Positions 1 through 9,683 of a stretch of DNA of 64,000 bases are shown here, one piece after another. Origin of the DNA: Rhodobacterales bacterium LSUCC0031 (GTDB taxonomy: Bacteria > Pseudomonadota > Alphaproteobacteria > Rhodobacterales > Rhodobacteraceae); assembly GCA_015689735.1 (NCBI GenBank), contig WVSP01000002.1, positions 434,001-498,000 on the forward strand. Reading direction: 5' to 3'. Below the pieces are notes generated by a model. That model did no database searches. It was not told where the DNA came from and saw only the letters and a list, made by a program, of their open reading frames with translations. The position numbers and the translations under genes were made by a program. Position 1 is the stretch's first letter; each line of letters begins with the position of its first letter.

Positions 1-1
1 T

Positions 2-496
2 ATGGATGAGCCGCTCGTCGTCGAGGGGCGCGTGAAATGGTTCGACGTAGGTAAAGGTTTTGGTTTCATCGTGTCAGATGATCCTGGCCCCGATATTTTG
101 TTGCATGCCAATGTGCTGCGCAATTTCGGCCAAGGGTCAGTCGCAGAAGACGCGCGCATCACGGTGCGGGTGCAAGTGACACCGCGCGGTGTGCAGGCAA
201 GCGAAGTGTTGGCGATCTCGGCCGCGGTCGGCCCTGATGGCGAAGACTACGACACTTCCGAAGATCTTGCACCGGGTGTGCCGTTCGTACCGGCGCGGGT
301 GAAGTGGTTTGACAAGGCCAAAGGGTTTGGCTTTGCCAATGTGTTCGGCAATGCCGAAGATGTCTTTGTCCATGCCGAGGTGCTCCGCCGCTGCGGATTG
401 GCCGATCTGCTTCCCGGCGAAGCGGTGGCGATGAAGGTCGTCGAAGGCCCGCGGGGCAACATGGCCGCCGAGGTGCGTAGCTGGGATTTCGTCTGA
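2..496 (+). CDS. Double cold-shock domain protein
   Basis: A 164-residue protein with two cold-shock domains. The first (about residues 9-70) carries the RNP1-type motif KGFGFI at 18-23 and DILLHA at 31-36. The second (about 97-160) carries KGFGFA at 107-112 and DVFVHA at 120-125. Cold-shock domains bind single-stranded RNA or DNA, so this is probably an RNA chaperone or post-transcriptional regulator in the cytoplasm. Typical CspA is one domain of about 70 residues; the two-domain form is common in alphaproteobacteria. An ATG lies at the very edge of the window, so the true start may be further upstream. It is followed after 11 bases by the DUF192 gene, probably in one transcript. Confidence 0.88.
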   Translation: MDEPLVVEGRVKWFDVGKGFGFIVSDDPGPDILLHANVLRNFGQGSVAEDARITVRVQVTPRGVQASEVLAISAAVGPDGEDYDTSEDLAPGVPFVPARVKWFDKAKGFGFANVFGNAEDVFVHAEVLRRCGLADLLPGEAVAMKVVEGPRGNMAAEVRSWDFV

Positions 497-507
497 CGGA
501 GGTGTTC

Positions 508-990
508 ATGCGCCCGCGTATCTTGGGCGTGGCAACCGCACTGTTGCTAATCATGGGAAGCGCGCAACAGGCCTTGGCTTGTCGTGCCGACCAGCTGGTT
601 TTGCGGGGTGAATTCGGCACGGTGCGCTTTCGGGTCGCCGTGGCCGATACACCTGCAAGCCGCGCTGAGGGGCTGATGTTCGTGCGTCATCTGCCGCGTA
701 TGTCGGGCATGCTTTTTGTTTATGAGCGACCGCAGGCCGTCAGCTTCTGGATGGAAAACACCCTTATCCCGCTGGATATGATCTTTGCCGATGAAACCGG
801 CACAGTGCAGCATGTGCATGCAAACGCGATCCCACTTGATCGAACGCCTATCCGCGGGGGGGATGGTGTTCAGTATGTGCTCGAGATTAACGGCGGTTTG
901 GCTGCGCAGTTCGGGATCGCTCCGGGCGCCGAGATGCGTCATCCTGCGATTGCCCAAAACCTTGCCGCTTGGCCTTGTACAGCACCCTAA
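508..990 (+). CDS. DUF192 family exported protein
   Basis: A 160-residue protein with an N-terminal signal peptide (hydrophobic residues about 6-24, ending at ALA before a Cys). The rest matches the DUF192 / COG1430 pattern: SRAEGLMFVRHLP, then MLFVY, then FWMENTLIPLDMIF and a VQHVH segment. The biochemical role of the family is not established; an exported, periplasmic location is inferred from the signal peptide. The ATG at 508 is preceded by GGAGGT at 498-503. A GTG two codons earlier overlaps that ribosome-binding site and is less likely. It sits directly behind the cold-shock gene. Confidence 0.85.
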   Translation: MRPRILGVATALLLIMGSAQQALACRADQLVLRGEFGTVRFRVAVADTPASRAEGLMFVRHLPRMSGMLFVYERPQAVSFWMENTLIPLDMIFADETGTVQHVHANAIPLDRTPIRGGDGVQYVLEINGGLAAQFGIAPGAEMRHPAIAQNLAAWPCTAP

Positions 991-1038
991 CCAACAGGTC
1001 TTTCCAAGACGGCGATAGAACATTAAAGGGGAACCAGT

Positions 1039-1115
1039 CGGGGCGTAGCGCAGCCTGGTAGCGCGTCTGTTTTGGGTACAGAAGGTCGTGAGTTCGATTC
1101 TCGCCGCCCCGACCA
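1039..1115 (+). tRNA. tRNA-Pro (anticodon UGG)
   Basis: A 77-base cloverleaf. The acceptor stem CGGGGCG pairs perfectly with CGCCCCG, followed by A and an encoded CCA at 1113-1115. The anticodon stem TCTGT/ACAGA encloses the loop TTTGGGT, giving anticodon TGG, which reads proline codons. The T-arm contains GTTCGATTC. No integrated element is seen at its 3' end. Confidence 0.97.
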
Positions 1116-1675
1116 CTTTCCAACTTTCGATACATGATCTGGTGTTTGGACCCTTTGGAGCATCATCATGTTGCGCCCCTGCCATCACCTTGGGCGTTTT
1201 CCACAAGATCTTGTCGCGCGCGTCGTGGTGTCCCGAGATCTTGCCGCATTGCCGCAAGCTGTCACCCTGGCTTGATGCGTCGCCTCAATAATCGGTGCTA
1301 AACCCCAATGTTGCATACCCTTCTTGGTGTGCCGTCGATATCGCACGCGCAAAAGGGAATCGCGCACAGCAAAAGCCGATGCCCCTGTGTGGGATTTACA
1401 ACTCGTTTTTGCCGCCGCGCAGGATAAAAAAGTGATTGACCAAACTGCCCGCCCTACGTCAGTTTGTGTGGGCCGCGATACACCAACACTAGATATGGTG
1501 GTGGCGGCGGGGACGGGGAGATACCCCAACACAGATGACAGGCCCAGATGGGGTCGTGCATCGGCAAGAGCAGTCTTGCCGCGTGTTGGATCGTGTTTTG
1601 CCGCCCACCCGGTCAGAGCGCAACGACGCTGGCAGACCATGATGATGAGATCAATGTGCGAAAAGAGGCAGCCAG
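1116..1675 (+). other. Intergenic region upstream of nrdJ
   Basis: A 560-base gap between tRNA-Pro and nrdJ. Short open frames on both strands have no ribosome-binding sites and unconvincing, Arg/Thr-rich translations, so I call no gene here. The only recognisable content is the NrdR-like box pair at 1454-1501. I looked for the conserved boxes of a cobalamin riboswitch, which would suit a B12-dependent enzyme, and did not find them. Confidence 0.6.
1454..1501 (+). promoter_or_regulatory. Candidate NrdR-box pair upstream of nrdJ
   Basis: The site ACACTAGATATGGTGG at 1486-1501 closely matches the NrdR box consensus ACACWATATATWGTGT. A weaker site at 1454-1469 keeps the half-site TTTGTGT. The two are 32 bases apart, about three helix turns, which is the usual NrdR arrangement. 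NrdR is the ATP/dATP-sensing repressor of ribonucleotide reductase genes; nrdR itself is not in this window. The strong box is clear from sequence; the second is inferred mainly from spacing. Confidence 0.6.
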
Positions 1676-4600
1676 ATGAAAATCGAACGCAAATTTACCA
1701 CGGCCGGCGCGGATGTTTATGCCGATCTCGCTTTTACCACCACGACCTCCGAGATCCGGAACCCCGATGGCACCGTTGTGTTCAAGCTGGACAATGTCGA
1801 AGTGCCGGCAGGCTGGAGCCAGGTGGCCTCTGACGTGATCGCACAAAAATACTTCCGCAAGGCCGGCGTTCCAGCACGGCTTAAGCCGGTCAAGGAAAAG
1901 GGCGTGCCGGAATTCCTGTGGCGGCAGGTCGCCGATGAGGAGGCACTCGCCGCGTTGCCCGAAGATCAGCGCATGGGCGGCGAAACCTCGGCCAAGCAGG
2001 TTTTCCGCCGTCTGGCCGGCGCTTGGGCCTATTGGGGCTGGAAAGGCGGCTATTTTACCACCGAGGGCGATGCGCGCGCCTATTTCGAAGAGATGCAGTT
2101 GATGCTGGCGCGCCAGATGGCAGCACCCAACAGCCCGCAGTGGTTCAATACGGGCCTGCATTGGGCCTATGGCATCGATGGCCCGGCGCAGGGGCATTAC
2201 TATGTCGATTACAAGACTGGCAAGCTGACCAAATCCGCCTCGAGCTATGAGCATCCCCAGCCGCATGCCTGCTTTATCCAATCGGTCGCCGACGACCTCG
2301 TCAACGAAGGCGGGATCATGGACTTGTGGGTTCGCGAGGCGCGCCTGTTCAAGTATGGTTCTGGCACCGGCACCAATTTCAGCCATCTGCGTGGCGCGGG
2401 CGAAAAGCTGTCGGGCGGTGGCAAATCGTCGGGCCTGATGGGGTTCCTCAAGATCGGCGACCGGGCGGCGGGCGCGATCAAGTCGGGCGGCACCACGCGC
2501 CGCGCGGCCAAGATGGTCATCGTCGATGCCGATCATCCCGACATCGAGGATTTCATCGATTGGAAGGTGATCGAAGAGCAAAAGGTGGCAAGCCTTGTCG
2601 CGGGCTCCAAGACCCATGAAAAAATGCTCAACGCGATTTTCGCGGCTATTGGTGGCTGGGATGGTGAGATTGATGATGCGGTCGATCCTGCCAAGAATGA
2701 TACGCTGAAGAAAGCGATCCGGGCGGCCAAATCCGCGTCGATCCCGGAAACCTACATCAAGCGCGTGCTGGATTACGCGCGTCAAGGTTATACCGCGATC
2801 GAGTTCCCGACCTATGATACCGATTGGGACAGCGAGGCCTATGCCAGCGTCTCTGGTCAGAACTCCAACAACTCCATCCGTGTGACTGATGCCTTCCTCA
2901 AGGCGGTCGAAGCTGATGGCGATTGGAATTTGATCAACCGCGTCGGCGGCAAGGTGTCCAAGACGATCAAGGCGCGCGAGCTGTGGGAAAAGGTCGGTCA
3001 CGCCGCTTGGGCCTGTGCCGATCCGGGCATCCAGTTCCATGACACCGTCAACGCGTGGCACACCTGCCCCGAGGATGGGGCGATCCGCGGTTCGAACCCC
3101 TGCTCGGAATACATGTTCCTCGACGATACGGCCTGCAACTTGGCATCGATGAACCTGTTGACCTTCTACAAGGATGGGCAGTTCGACGCCGAGGGCTATA
3201 TCCACGCTTGCCGCTTGTGGACGCTGACGCTGGAGATCAGCGTGATGATGGCGCAGTTCCCCTCGAAAGAGATTGCGCAGCAGAGCTATGATTTCCGCAC
3301 CCTTGGCCTTGGATATGCCAATATCGGCGGCTTGCTGATGAATATGGGCCTTGGCTATGACAGCGACGAGGGGCGCGCGATGTGCGGTGCCTTGACCGCG
3401 ATCATGACCGGCGTGGCCTATGCCACATCCGCCGAGATCGCTGCCGAGCTTGGCCCCTTTGCTGGCTTTGTCCGCAACCGCGAGCACATGCTTCGCGTGA
3501 TGCGCAACCACCGCGCCGCCGCTTACGGCAAGACCGAGGGTTACGAGCAGCTCAACGTCACGCCGGTGCCACTCGATGATGCCAATTGCCCCGATCAGCG
3601 CCTTGTCGCGCTGGCGCGTCAAGCTTGGGATGAGGCCCTCACCCTTGGTGAGGCACATGGCTACCGCAACGCGCAATCGACCGTGATTGCGCCGACCGGC
3701 ACCATCGGTCTGGTGATGGATTGCGACACCACCGGGATCGAGCCCGATTTCGCGCTGGTGAAGTTCAAGAAGCTTGCCGGTGGTGGCTATTTCAAGATCA
3801 TCAACCAATCGGTGCCAGGTGCGTTGGAAACGCTCGGCTATGCCAGCCACGAAATCGAGGAAATCATCGCCTATGCCGTTGGTCACGGCACGCTTGGCCA
3901 GGCACCGGGTATCAACCACACAGCGCTGATCGGGCATGGCTTCGGCAAGGCCGAGTTGGAAAAGATCGAAGCCGCACTTCCCTCGGCCTTCGATATCCGC
4001 TTCGTGTTCAACCAGTGGACGCTCGGTGCGGATTTCTGCACCAAGATCTTGGGCATTCCGGCTGAAAAGCTGAACGATCCCACCTTCGAGATGCTGCGCC
4101 ATCTGGGCTTTACCAAGGCAGAGATCGACGCAGCCAACGACCATGTCTGCGGGACCATGACGCTGGAAGGCGCGCCGTTCCTCAAGCCCGAGCATTACCA
4201 TGTGTTCGATTGCGCCAACCCTTGCGGCAAGAAGGGCAAGCGTTACTTGGGGGTCAACAGCCATATCTACATGATGGCCGCAGCCCAAAGCTTTATCTCG
4301 GGCGCCATTTCCAAGACGATCAACATGCCCAATGCGGCCACGATCGAAGACTGCCAAAAGGCCTATGAGTTGAGCTGGTCCTTGGGCGTCAAGGCGAACG
4401 CGCTCTACCGTGACGGCTCCAAGCTGTCGCAGCCCTTGGCCTCGGCCCTCGTGGAAGACGACGAGGAAGCCGCCGAAGTGCTGGAAAGCGGCACCACGAT
4501 GGAAAAGGCGCAAGTCATCGCCGAAAAGATCGTGGAAAAGATCGTCATCAAGGAGATCATCAAGGCGCATCGCGAGAAGCTGCCGGAGCGGCGCAAGGGC

Positions 4601-5347
4601 TATACACAAAAGGCCATCGTCGGCGGTCACAAGGTCTATCTGCGCACCGGCGAATACAAGGACGGCACGCTGGGCGAGATCTTCATCGACATGCACAAGG
4701 AAGGTGCCGGCTTCCGTGCAATGATGAATAACTTCGCCATCGCGGTGTCGGTCGGCCTCCAATACGGCGTGCCGCTGGAGGAATTCGTGGACGCTTTCAC
4801 CTTCACCAAGTTCGAACCGAGTGGAATGGTGCAAGGCAACGACTCGATCAAGAACGCGACGTCGATCCTTGATTACATCTTCCGCGAGCTTGCCGTCAGC
4901 TATCTCGACCGCACCGATCTGGCCCATGTGCAGCCGCAAGGGACAAGCTTTGACGATGTCGGTCGTGGCGCGGAAGAGGGTGTCTCGAACATCCGCGAAG
5001 TGCCTGATAGCCGTGGATCAAGCCCGATCGATGTGCTGAAACAGGTGGCCTCGACCGGCTATCTGCGCAAGCGCGCGCCGCAGGAATTGCTGGTCTTCCA
5101 AGGCGGGGCCGATGCGGTCGCCACCTTGGAGACGCTGGTACCAGAGACGCGCGGCAACACAGCTATCGCCGCCATCGCCACGACCACTGCTGTCGCCACC
5201 GGCACGGTCAGCATGGATGCCTCGACGCGGGCCAAGATGCAGGGCTACGAGGGCGAGGCATGTGGCGAATGCGGCAACTATACGCTCGTCAGGAACGGCA
5301 CCTGCATGAAGTGCAACACCTGTGGTGGGACGAGCGGCTGTAGCTAA
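1676..5347 (+). CDS. nrdJ: Adenosylcobalamin-dependent ribonucleotide reductase (class II)
   Basis: A 1223-residue class II ribonucleotide reductase, which reduces ribonucleotides to deoxyribonucleotides using adenosylcobalamin as radical source, with or without oxygen. Visible features are the substrate-site motif SNPCSEY near residue 473 followed by [12 protein letters not shown], the PTGTIG loop near 673, and a C-terminal Cys-rich tail with CGECGNY, CMKCNTC and a final Cys. The tail fits the redox-active, zinc-binding end of long NrdJ proteins. Length is normal for the alphaproteobacterial form. The ATG at 1676 has GAGG a few bases upstream. NrdR-like boxes precede it and two hairpins follow it. 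No class I genes (nrdAB) are in view. Confidence 0.96.
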   Translation: MKIERKFTTAGADVYADLAFTTTTSEIRNPDGTVVFKLDNVEVPAGWSQVASDVIAQKYFRKAGVPARLKPVKEKGVPEFLWRQVADEEALAALPEDQRMGGETSAKQVFRRLAGAWAYWGWKGGYFTTEGDARAYFEEMQLMLARQMAAPNSPQWFNTGLHWAYGIDGPAQGHYYVDYKTGKLTKSASSYEHPQPHACFIQSVADDLVNEGGIMDLWVREARLFKYGSGTGTNFSHLRGAGEKLSGGGKSSGLMGFLKIGDRAAGAIKSGGTTRRAAKMVIVDADHPDIEDFIDWKVIEEQKVASLVAGSKTHEKMLNAIFAAIGGWDGEIDDAVDPAKNDTLKKAIRAAKSASIPETYIKRVLDYARQGYTAIEFPTYDTDWDSEAYASVSGQNSNNSIRVTDAFLKAVEADGDWNLINRVGGKVSKTIKARELWEKVGHAAWACADPGIQFHDTVNAWHTCPEDGAIRGSNPCSEYMFLDDTACNLASMNLLTFYKDGQFDAEGYIHACRLWTLTLEISVMMAQFPSKEIAQQSYDFRTLGLGYANIGGLLMNMGLGYDSDEGRAMCGALTAIMTGVAYATSAEIAAELGPFAGFVRNREHMLRVMRNHRAAAYGKTEGYEQLNVTPVPLDDANCPDQRLVALARQAWDEALTLGEAHGYRNAQSTVIAPTGTIGLVMDCDTTGIEPDFALVKFKKLAGGGYFKIINQSVPGALETLGYASHEIEEIIAYAVGHGTLGQAPGINHTALIGHGFGKAELEKIEAALPSAFDIRFVFNQWTLGADFCTKILGIPAEKLNDPTFEMLRHLGFTKAEIDAANDHVCGTMTLEGAPFLKPEHYHVFDCANPCGKKGKRYLGVNSHIYMMAAAQSFISGAISKTINMPNAATIEDCQKAYELSWSLGVKANALYRDGSKLSQPLASALVEDDEEAAEVLESGTTMEKAQVIAEKIVEKIVIKEIIKAHREKLPERRKGYTQKAIVGGHKVYLRTGEYKDGTLGEIFIDMHKEGAGFRAMMNNFAIAVSVGLQYGVPLEEFVDAFTFTKFEPSGMVQGNDSIKNATSILDYIFRELAVSYLDRTDLAHVQPQGTSFDDVGRGAEEGVSNIREVPDSRGSSPIDVLKQVASTGYLRKRAPQELLVFQGGADAVATLETLVPETRGNTAIAAIATTTAVATGTVSMDASTRAKMQGYEGEACGECGNYTLVRNGTCMKCNTCGGTSGCS

Positions 5348-5356
5348 TCGAGATTG

Positions 5357-5382
5357 GGCGCCCCTTTGCTAAGGGGGCGCCT
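5357..5382 (+). terminator. GC-rich hairpin after nrdJ
   Basis: Inverted repeat GGCGCCCCTT / AAGGGGGCGCC with one bulged G, starting 9 bases after the nrdJ stop. No T-run follows, so it may block 3' exonucleases rather than terminate by itself. Confidence 0.5.
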
Positions 5383-5472
5383 ATCATCCAGGGCGGGTGC
5401 GCTCGCCCTAGACGCGGATCAGGCCGCAGGCAGAAACTTCGGGCAGACATTCAGAGCCTGATACGCGAAACT

Positions 5473-5498
5473 TGGGGGGCCATTGGCCCCCCATTTTT
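5473..5498 (+). terminator. Intrinsic terminator downstream of nrdJ
   Basis: Perfect 9-bp stem TGGGGGGCC-ATT-GGCCCCCCA (5473-5493) followed by five T (5494-5498). It is read on the plus strand and separates nrdJ from the convergent gene ending at 5529. Confidence 0.85.
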
Positions 5499-5528
5499 CA
5501 TCATTCATGGATGGTTGCGCGACGGACT

Positions 5529-6452
5529 TTATATCGCGGGCTGAAAAGTGAAACCATCGTCGCCGCGTGTGACGCGCCCGATCCCACCGCCTTGCAGGTG
5601 GAAACCGATCACTGTCATATCCGCCGCCATGATCTGTGCGAAAAGCGCGGCACGGGTGGCCGCCGCCAATGCGGGGTCTTGATCCGAGCCCGAGGTCCAG
5701 TCAGGCCGGGCAAAGGCGATGTGGCCATTGCCGATCGCATCGCCCAGCACCATCACCGCATCTGCCCCTTCGCCAATGACGAAGGCCATATGGCCCGGCG
5801 TATGGCCAGGTGTCAGCTGTGCGGTGACGCCGGGCAAAACCGCTTCGCCATCGGCAAACAGCACCATGTCATCGGCCAGCAGTTCAAGCCGCCGCCTGGC
5901 ACCGACCGCGAAACTTGCCCGTTCCGCGCCGATGCTTTCAACGGTCGCATCATCCATCCAATAGTCGAATTCCACTTGACCCATCATATGGGTGGCATTG
6001 GCAAAAAGCGGTTCGTCGAAATCGTCAAGCGCGCCCCAAAGGTGATCGGGATGGCCATGCGTAAAAATCACATGGGTGATGTCATAAGGGTCGATCCCGG
6101 CCGCGGCCAATGCATCGGGCAATGCGCCGACGCTGGATTGAAACCCGCTGCCCGAACCCGCATCGAACAGCGCCAGCGAATCGCCTTGGCGCAAGAGCGT
6201 GATGTTGCATGGTGGCGTGAGCGGCGCGGAGGGGTCCATCTCGAACCCGGCAAGGATGGTGGCAAGCTCGTCCTTGGGCATCGGGCCAAAGATGAAATCG
6301 GCGGGCAGGGTCAGGTTCCCATCCGAAAGCGTCACGATCTCGGCCCCGTTCGAAAGGCTCAAGCGCGTCTCGGTCCAACCGCGCCGGGGCAGGGTGGTGG
6401 ACAGGATGGCGGCCCCGCTGGTGGCCAGCAAGCTACGGCGGGTCAATGTCAT
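5529..6452 (-). CDS. Tat-exported metallo-beta-lactamase-fold hydrolase
   Basis: A 307-residue MBL-fold enzyme. The zinc-binding motif THGHPDH lies at 131-137; HTPGH at 217-221 and GDAIGN at 237-242 supply further ligands. The N-terminus MTLTRRSLLATSGAA is a twin-arginine signal followed by a hydrophobic stretch, so the protein is probably folded and loaded with metal before export to the periplasm. The substrate is unknown; relatives include lactonases, glyoxalase II-like enzymes and true beta-lactamases. The start at 6452 is set by GGGAGG nine bases upstream and by the Tat motif; longer open sequence upstream looks non-coding. It diverges from the membrane protein gene at 6613. Confidence 0.85.
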   Translation of the reverse strand: MTLTRRSLLATSGAAILSTTLPRRGWTETRLSLSNGAEIVTLSDGNLTLPADFIFGPMPKDELATILAGFEMDPSAPLTPPCNITLLRQGDSLALFDAGSGSGFQSSVGALPDALAAAGIDPYDITHVIFTHGHPDHLWGALDDFDEPLFANATHMMGQVEFDYWMDDATVESIGAERASFAVGARRRLELLADDMVLFADGEAVLPGVTAQLTPGHTPGHMAFVIGEGADAVMVLGDAIGNGHIAFARPDWTSGSDQDPALAAATRAALFAQIMAADMTVIGFHLQGGGIGRVTRGDDGFTFQPAI

Positions 6453-6612
6453 GGTCTTTCCTCCCGGTCTGCGGGCGGCAAGCCGCCCATTGCGCCAGAT
6501 ATATTCACAAAGATTAATATGTGTCACGGTGGAAATCCTTTGCATGTGCAGGGATTGTCCCCCTATTCTTGCGCCATGGTCTTGCCAGACCATCCCAAGC
6601 GGAGGATGCGGC

Positions 6613-7134
6613 ATGAAACCGGGACATGTGATGATCGGGGCCTTGATGGTCGGCGCCGGTGCCTTGGCCGCGCTGTGGTTGCCCTTGGGCTTGATGGGCA
6701 GTTTGGCCTTGCTCGCGCTCCTGCGCATCTGCTGGATCGAGGATAACATCACCTCTGATCTTTTTGGACGCGACACGCTGCCTTCGGGCTATGTGCAGAC
6801 GTTAGAACGGCGCCAGCGGTTTATGCGGCAGTGGTTCGGCGTCGATCGCGCGGCGGTGTTGCCTGATCAATCGGCCCATCTGATGGCGACGACCTTGCGC
6901 GCCGAGGCCCAGCTTTGGGGCGCATATTTGCTGGGATTTACGAGCATGATCTGCGGGCAACATGGCCCGTTTGACAGTGTGGTAAACGCGCTGCTCGCGG
7001 TGGGGATGATGGTATTGGCATTCAGCCGGGTGGATCGGTTGGCCGTGACGCTCCATCATTGCGACATCGGCCAGCCCTTGCCTGATGCGATGTTGTTGCC
7101 GCCCCTGCGGCGGTCGCATCATCGCTTGCGTTAA
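6613..7134 (+). CDS. Hypothetical membrane protein
   Basis: A 173-residue protein I do not recognise. It has two hydrophobic segments near the N-terminus (about residues 6-36) and two more between about 100 and 145, with a polar Arg-rich middle region (YVQTLERRQRF). It looks like an inner-membrane protein with about four helices. The start is supported by GGAGG at 6601-6605. Its stop codon shares the palindrome TTAA (7131-7134) with the convergent small gene that follows. No functional motif is visible. Confidence 0.6.
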   Translation: MKPGHVMIGALMVGAGALAALWLPLGLMGSLALLALLRICWIEDNITSDLFGRDTLPSGYVQTLERRQRFMRQWFGVDRAAVLPDQSAHLMATTLRAEAQLWGAYLLGFTSMICGQHGPFDSVVNALLAVGMMVLAFSRVDRLAVTLHHCDIGQPLPDAMLLPPLRRSHHRLR

Positions 7135-7340
7135 ATCTTGTCTTTGCGCTGGCGGGTGCGGCGCAAGGCAAGCCCGCCGCCGATGATCACAGCCGCCAAG
7201 CCTGCCAGCGCGGCAACCACCGCGCCATGTGCGATATCCGACAGCCAATGGCCCATCCCATTCGCCGCCTCGTGTCCAGGATGCGCCAAGGCTGCGCTGG
7301 CCAGAAGATAAAGCGCCACAGATGCCGCGAATTTCCTCAT
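7131..7340 (-). CDS. Small exported or membrane protein with HPGHE motif
   Basis: A 69-residue protein. Residues 1-19 form a signal peptide ending ASAALA, followed by HPGHE and GMGHW, then a hydrophobic helix (about 41-58) and a basic, charged C-terminus (RRTRQRKDK). This predicts a periplasmic N-terminal His-containing segment anchored by one helix. The His pattern could bind a metal, but that is inference. It ends convergently in the same TTAA as the preceding plus-strand gene. Confidence 0.6.
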   Translation of the reverse strand: MRKFAASVALYLLASAALAHPGHEAANGMGHWLSDIAHGAVVAALAGLAAVIIGGGLALRRTRQRKDKI

Positions 7341-7509
7341 TTGACCCGCGTCCCTTTATGCAATCAAGCCCACCACAGCTTTGCTAGATATGCGACCCGA
7401 TCATCGCAAGCCCCTGAAAGCTCGCCCCAAGGCCGCCGCTGGCGTTGCCCAATAAACAGACAGTTTTCTGTGCGATTGCCAAAAAGAGTGGCAGGACACA
7501 GATCCAAGA

Positions 7510-9627
7510 TCAGACCTCGTCCGGGATGGTGATGATCGGCTCCATCCGCGCGAAGATATCTTCGGCGAGGTGACATTTGATCTCGTGACCATCGGCGATC
7601 CGGCGCATCGGCGGCACCTCGGTTTCGCACAGATTACCCGCAACCTCCGCCTTCCAGCGGCACCGGGTCTGGAAGGGGCAGCCGGGCGGCGGGTTCATCG
7701 CCGAAGGGATATCGCCCTCAAGCACGATATGTTTCTTGGTGACCTTCGTGTCGGCAATCGGCACGGCTGACAACAGCGCCTCGGTGTAGGGGTGATAGGG
7801 CGGGCTAAACACCTGATCCGTGGTGCCAATCTCGACCACATGGCCCAGATACATCACCATCACCCGGTCGCTGAGGTAGCGCACGATCGACAAATCATGG
7901 CTGATGAACAAGAGCGTCGTCTTTTCGCGGCGCTGGATCTCCATCAGCAAATCCGTCACCGCGGCTTGCACTGACACATCAAGCGCAGACACAGGCTCAT
8001 CCGCGACGACGATCCGGGCGCCCCCCGCAAAGGCGCGTGCGATGCCAACACGTTGCTTTTGCCCCCCCGAAAGCTGGCGCGGCATGCGTTCGGCGAAAGC
8101 GCGCGGCAGCTTGACCAGATCGAGTAGTTCCAGCATGCGCGCGCGTCTTTCCGCGTCCGATGCGCCAATCCCGAAAACCTCAAGCGCGCGGATAATCTGA
8201 CGCCCCACCGTCATCGATGGGTTGAGCGTATCGAAGGGGTTTTGGAACACCATCTGGATCGACGACACGGTGCGCGTGTCGCGCTTTTCGATCGCAATAT
8301 CCTGGATGTCGCGTTCATCGAGCGTGACCTTGCCACTTGTGGCCGTCTCAAGCCCCATCAGCACCTTGGCCAAGGTGGATTTACCGCAACCCGACTCGCC
8401 TACGATGGCCAGCGTTTCACTTTCGCGCGCCTCGAAGCTGAGAGTCTCATTGGCCTTGACCACGCGCTTTTCGCCCCGCCCAAACAACGCGCTCGCTGCA
8501 ACCTCGTAATATTTCTTGAGGTTTTCGACCCTGAGCACCACGTCGCCCTTGACGGTGGCCTGCTGTTCATCGGCCAAGGCCATCGGCGCATCCCAATCGA
8601 TCTCGTCAAGCCTCAGGCAACGGCTTTGGTGACGGTCGCCATGCGCGATATTGGCCATGCCGATATTGGCCGCATCACAGCGCCCGGCCACAAAATAATC
8701 GCAGCGCGGGCCGAAGTTGCAGCCCGGTGGCCGTTCATGGGGCAGGGGGAAATTGCCGGGGATCGCGCGCAGCGGTCGCGTCGTCTTGTCCGCGCCGGGC
8801 AGCGGGATCGATCGGAAAAGCGCCTGCGTATAAGGGTGGCGCATCTCGTCGAAGACATCGGTGATCGCACCGGTCTCCACCGCTTCGCCGGAATACATCA
8901 CGCAGATCCGGTCGCAGGTCTCAAGCACCAGCCCGAGGTTGTGGCTGATGAACAGCATCGAGGTGCCGTATTTCCGGCCAAGATCTTTGACCAGATCGAC
9001 CACGGCGGCCTCGACCGTTACATCGAGCGCGGTGGTGGGTTCATCGAGGATCAAAAGCGAGGGCTTCGACATCAAGGCCATGGCGATGACGATGCGCTGC
9101 TGCTGGCCACCCGAAAGCTGGTGGGGATAGCTGCGCAGCATCCGCTCGGGATCGGGCAGGCGGACATCGCTGACCATTTCCAGCGCCCGCGCCCAGGCCT
9201 CTTTCTCCGAGATCCCTTCGTGGATCATCGGCACTTCCATGAGCTGCTGGCCAATCCGCATTGCGGGGTTCAGCGAGGCCATTGGCTCTTGATAGATCAT
9301 CGCGATCTCTTTGCCGCGAATGGCGCGCAATTCCTCGGCGCTCATCTGGTTGAGGTCGCGACCCTTGTACTTGATCGTGCCGCCCACGATCCGCCCGTTC
9401 ACACCCAAATCCTGCATCACGCCCAAAGCGACGGTAGATTTGCCGCAACCGCTCTCGCCCACAAGGCCCATCGCCTCGCCCGGCATCACGGTGCAGGAGA
9501 AATCCATCACCGCCGGGATCTCGCGCAAGCGGGTGAAAAATGAGATCGAGAGGTTCGAAATCTCTAGGATCGGCCCGTCATAGGCTTGTGCCGCGCGCGT
9601 CGCGGCCGCCGGATGGTGGTCAAGCAT
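7510..9627 (-). CDS. Peptide/oligopeptide-type ABC transporter, fused double ATPase
   Basis: A 705-residue protein with two complete ABC ATPase halves, equivalent to DppD and DppF in one chain. The first half has Walker A GESGCGKST at 57-65, signature LSGGQQQR near 171 and Walker B with DEPTTALD near 195. The second has Walker A near 408-416, LSGGQKQR near 520 and DEPVSALD near 541. Each half ends with the Cys-containing oligopeptide-transporter C-terminal motif (GCNFGPRC and GCPFQTRC). It powers uptake through the two permeases encoded just upstream. I chose the ATG at 9627, seven bases after AGGAG; an ATG two codons earlier sits too close to it. Tandem hairpins separate it from the permease gene. 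Confidence 0.92.
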   Translation of the reverse strand: MLDHHPAAATRAAQAYDGPILEISNLSISFFTRLREIPAVMDFSCTVMPGEAMGLVGESGCGKSTVALGVMQDLGVNGRIVGGTIKYKGRDLNQMSAEELRAIRGKEIAMIYQEPMASLNPAMRIGQQLMEVPMIHEGISEKEAWARALEMVSDVRLPDPERMLRSYPHQLSGGQQQRIVIAMALMSKPSLLILDEPTTALDVTVEAAVVDLVKDLGRKYGTSMLFISHNLGLVLETCDRICVMYSGEAVETGAITDVFDEMRHPYTQALFRSIPLPGADKTTRPLRAIPGNFPLPHERPPGCNFGPRCDYFVAGRCDAANIGMANIAHGDRHQSRCLRLDEIDWDAPMALADEQQATVKGDVVLRVENLKKYYEVAASALFGRGEKRVVKANETLSFEARESETLAIVGESGCGKSTLAKVLMGLETATSGKVTLDERDIQDIAIEKRDTRTVSSIQMVFQNPFDTLNPSMTVGRQIIRALEVFGIGASDAERRARMLELLDLVKLPRAFAERMPRQLSGGQKQRVGIARAFAGGARIVVADEPVSALDVSVQAAVTDLLMEIQRREKTTLLFISHDLSIVRYLSDRVMVMYLGHVVEIGTTDQVFSPPYHPYTEALLSAVPIADTKVTKKHIVLEGDIPSAMNPPPGCPFQTRCRWKAEVAGNLCETEVPPMRRIADGHEIKCHLAEDIFARMEPIITIPDEV

Positions 9628-9651
9628 CACCATGCTCCTGTGCTCGGGGCC

Positions 9652-9677
9652 TGCAAATCTTCGTATGAAGATTTGCA
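9652..9677 (-). repeat. Perfect 11-bp inverted repeat (hairpin 1)
   Basis: TGCAAATCTTC-GTAT-GAAGATTTGCA, with no mismatches. It lies in the short gap between the permease stop (9712) and the ATPase start (9627). It shares the core TTCGTANGAA with the neighbouring hairpin at 9684-9705. It may tune expression or RNA decay between the two transporter genes. Confidence 0.75.
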
Positions 9678-9683
9678 CTCTTG

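Noticed and set aside
1116-1675. Cobalamin riboswitch upstream of nrdJ
   Set aside because: Expected for a B12 enzyme, but I could not find the conserved B12-box or the core helices. A covariance search would settle it.
1116-1675. Integrated element next to tRNA-Pro
   Set aside because: No integrase, no repeat of the tRNA 3' end and no change in gene content; nrdJ follows.
1613-4939. Open reading frame of 1108 codons on the minus strand opposite nrdJ
   Set aside because: It mirrors the codon bias of nrdJ. The translation is His/Arg/Gly/Leu-rich without motifs and has no ribosome-binding site.
6453-6612. Short symmetrical AT-rich sequence between the MBL enzyme and the membrane protein as a specific operator
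   Set aside because: The symmetry is only five bases per arm and matches no regulator motif I know.
8242-9543. Long plus-strand open frame of 433 codons opposite the double ATPase
   Set aside because: It is a shadow of a gene with two clear Walker motifs; the translation is rich in His and Arg with no family pattern.
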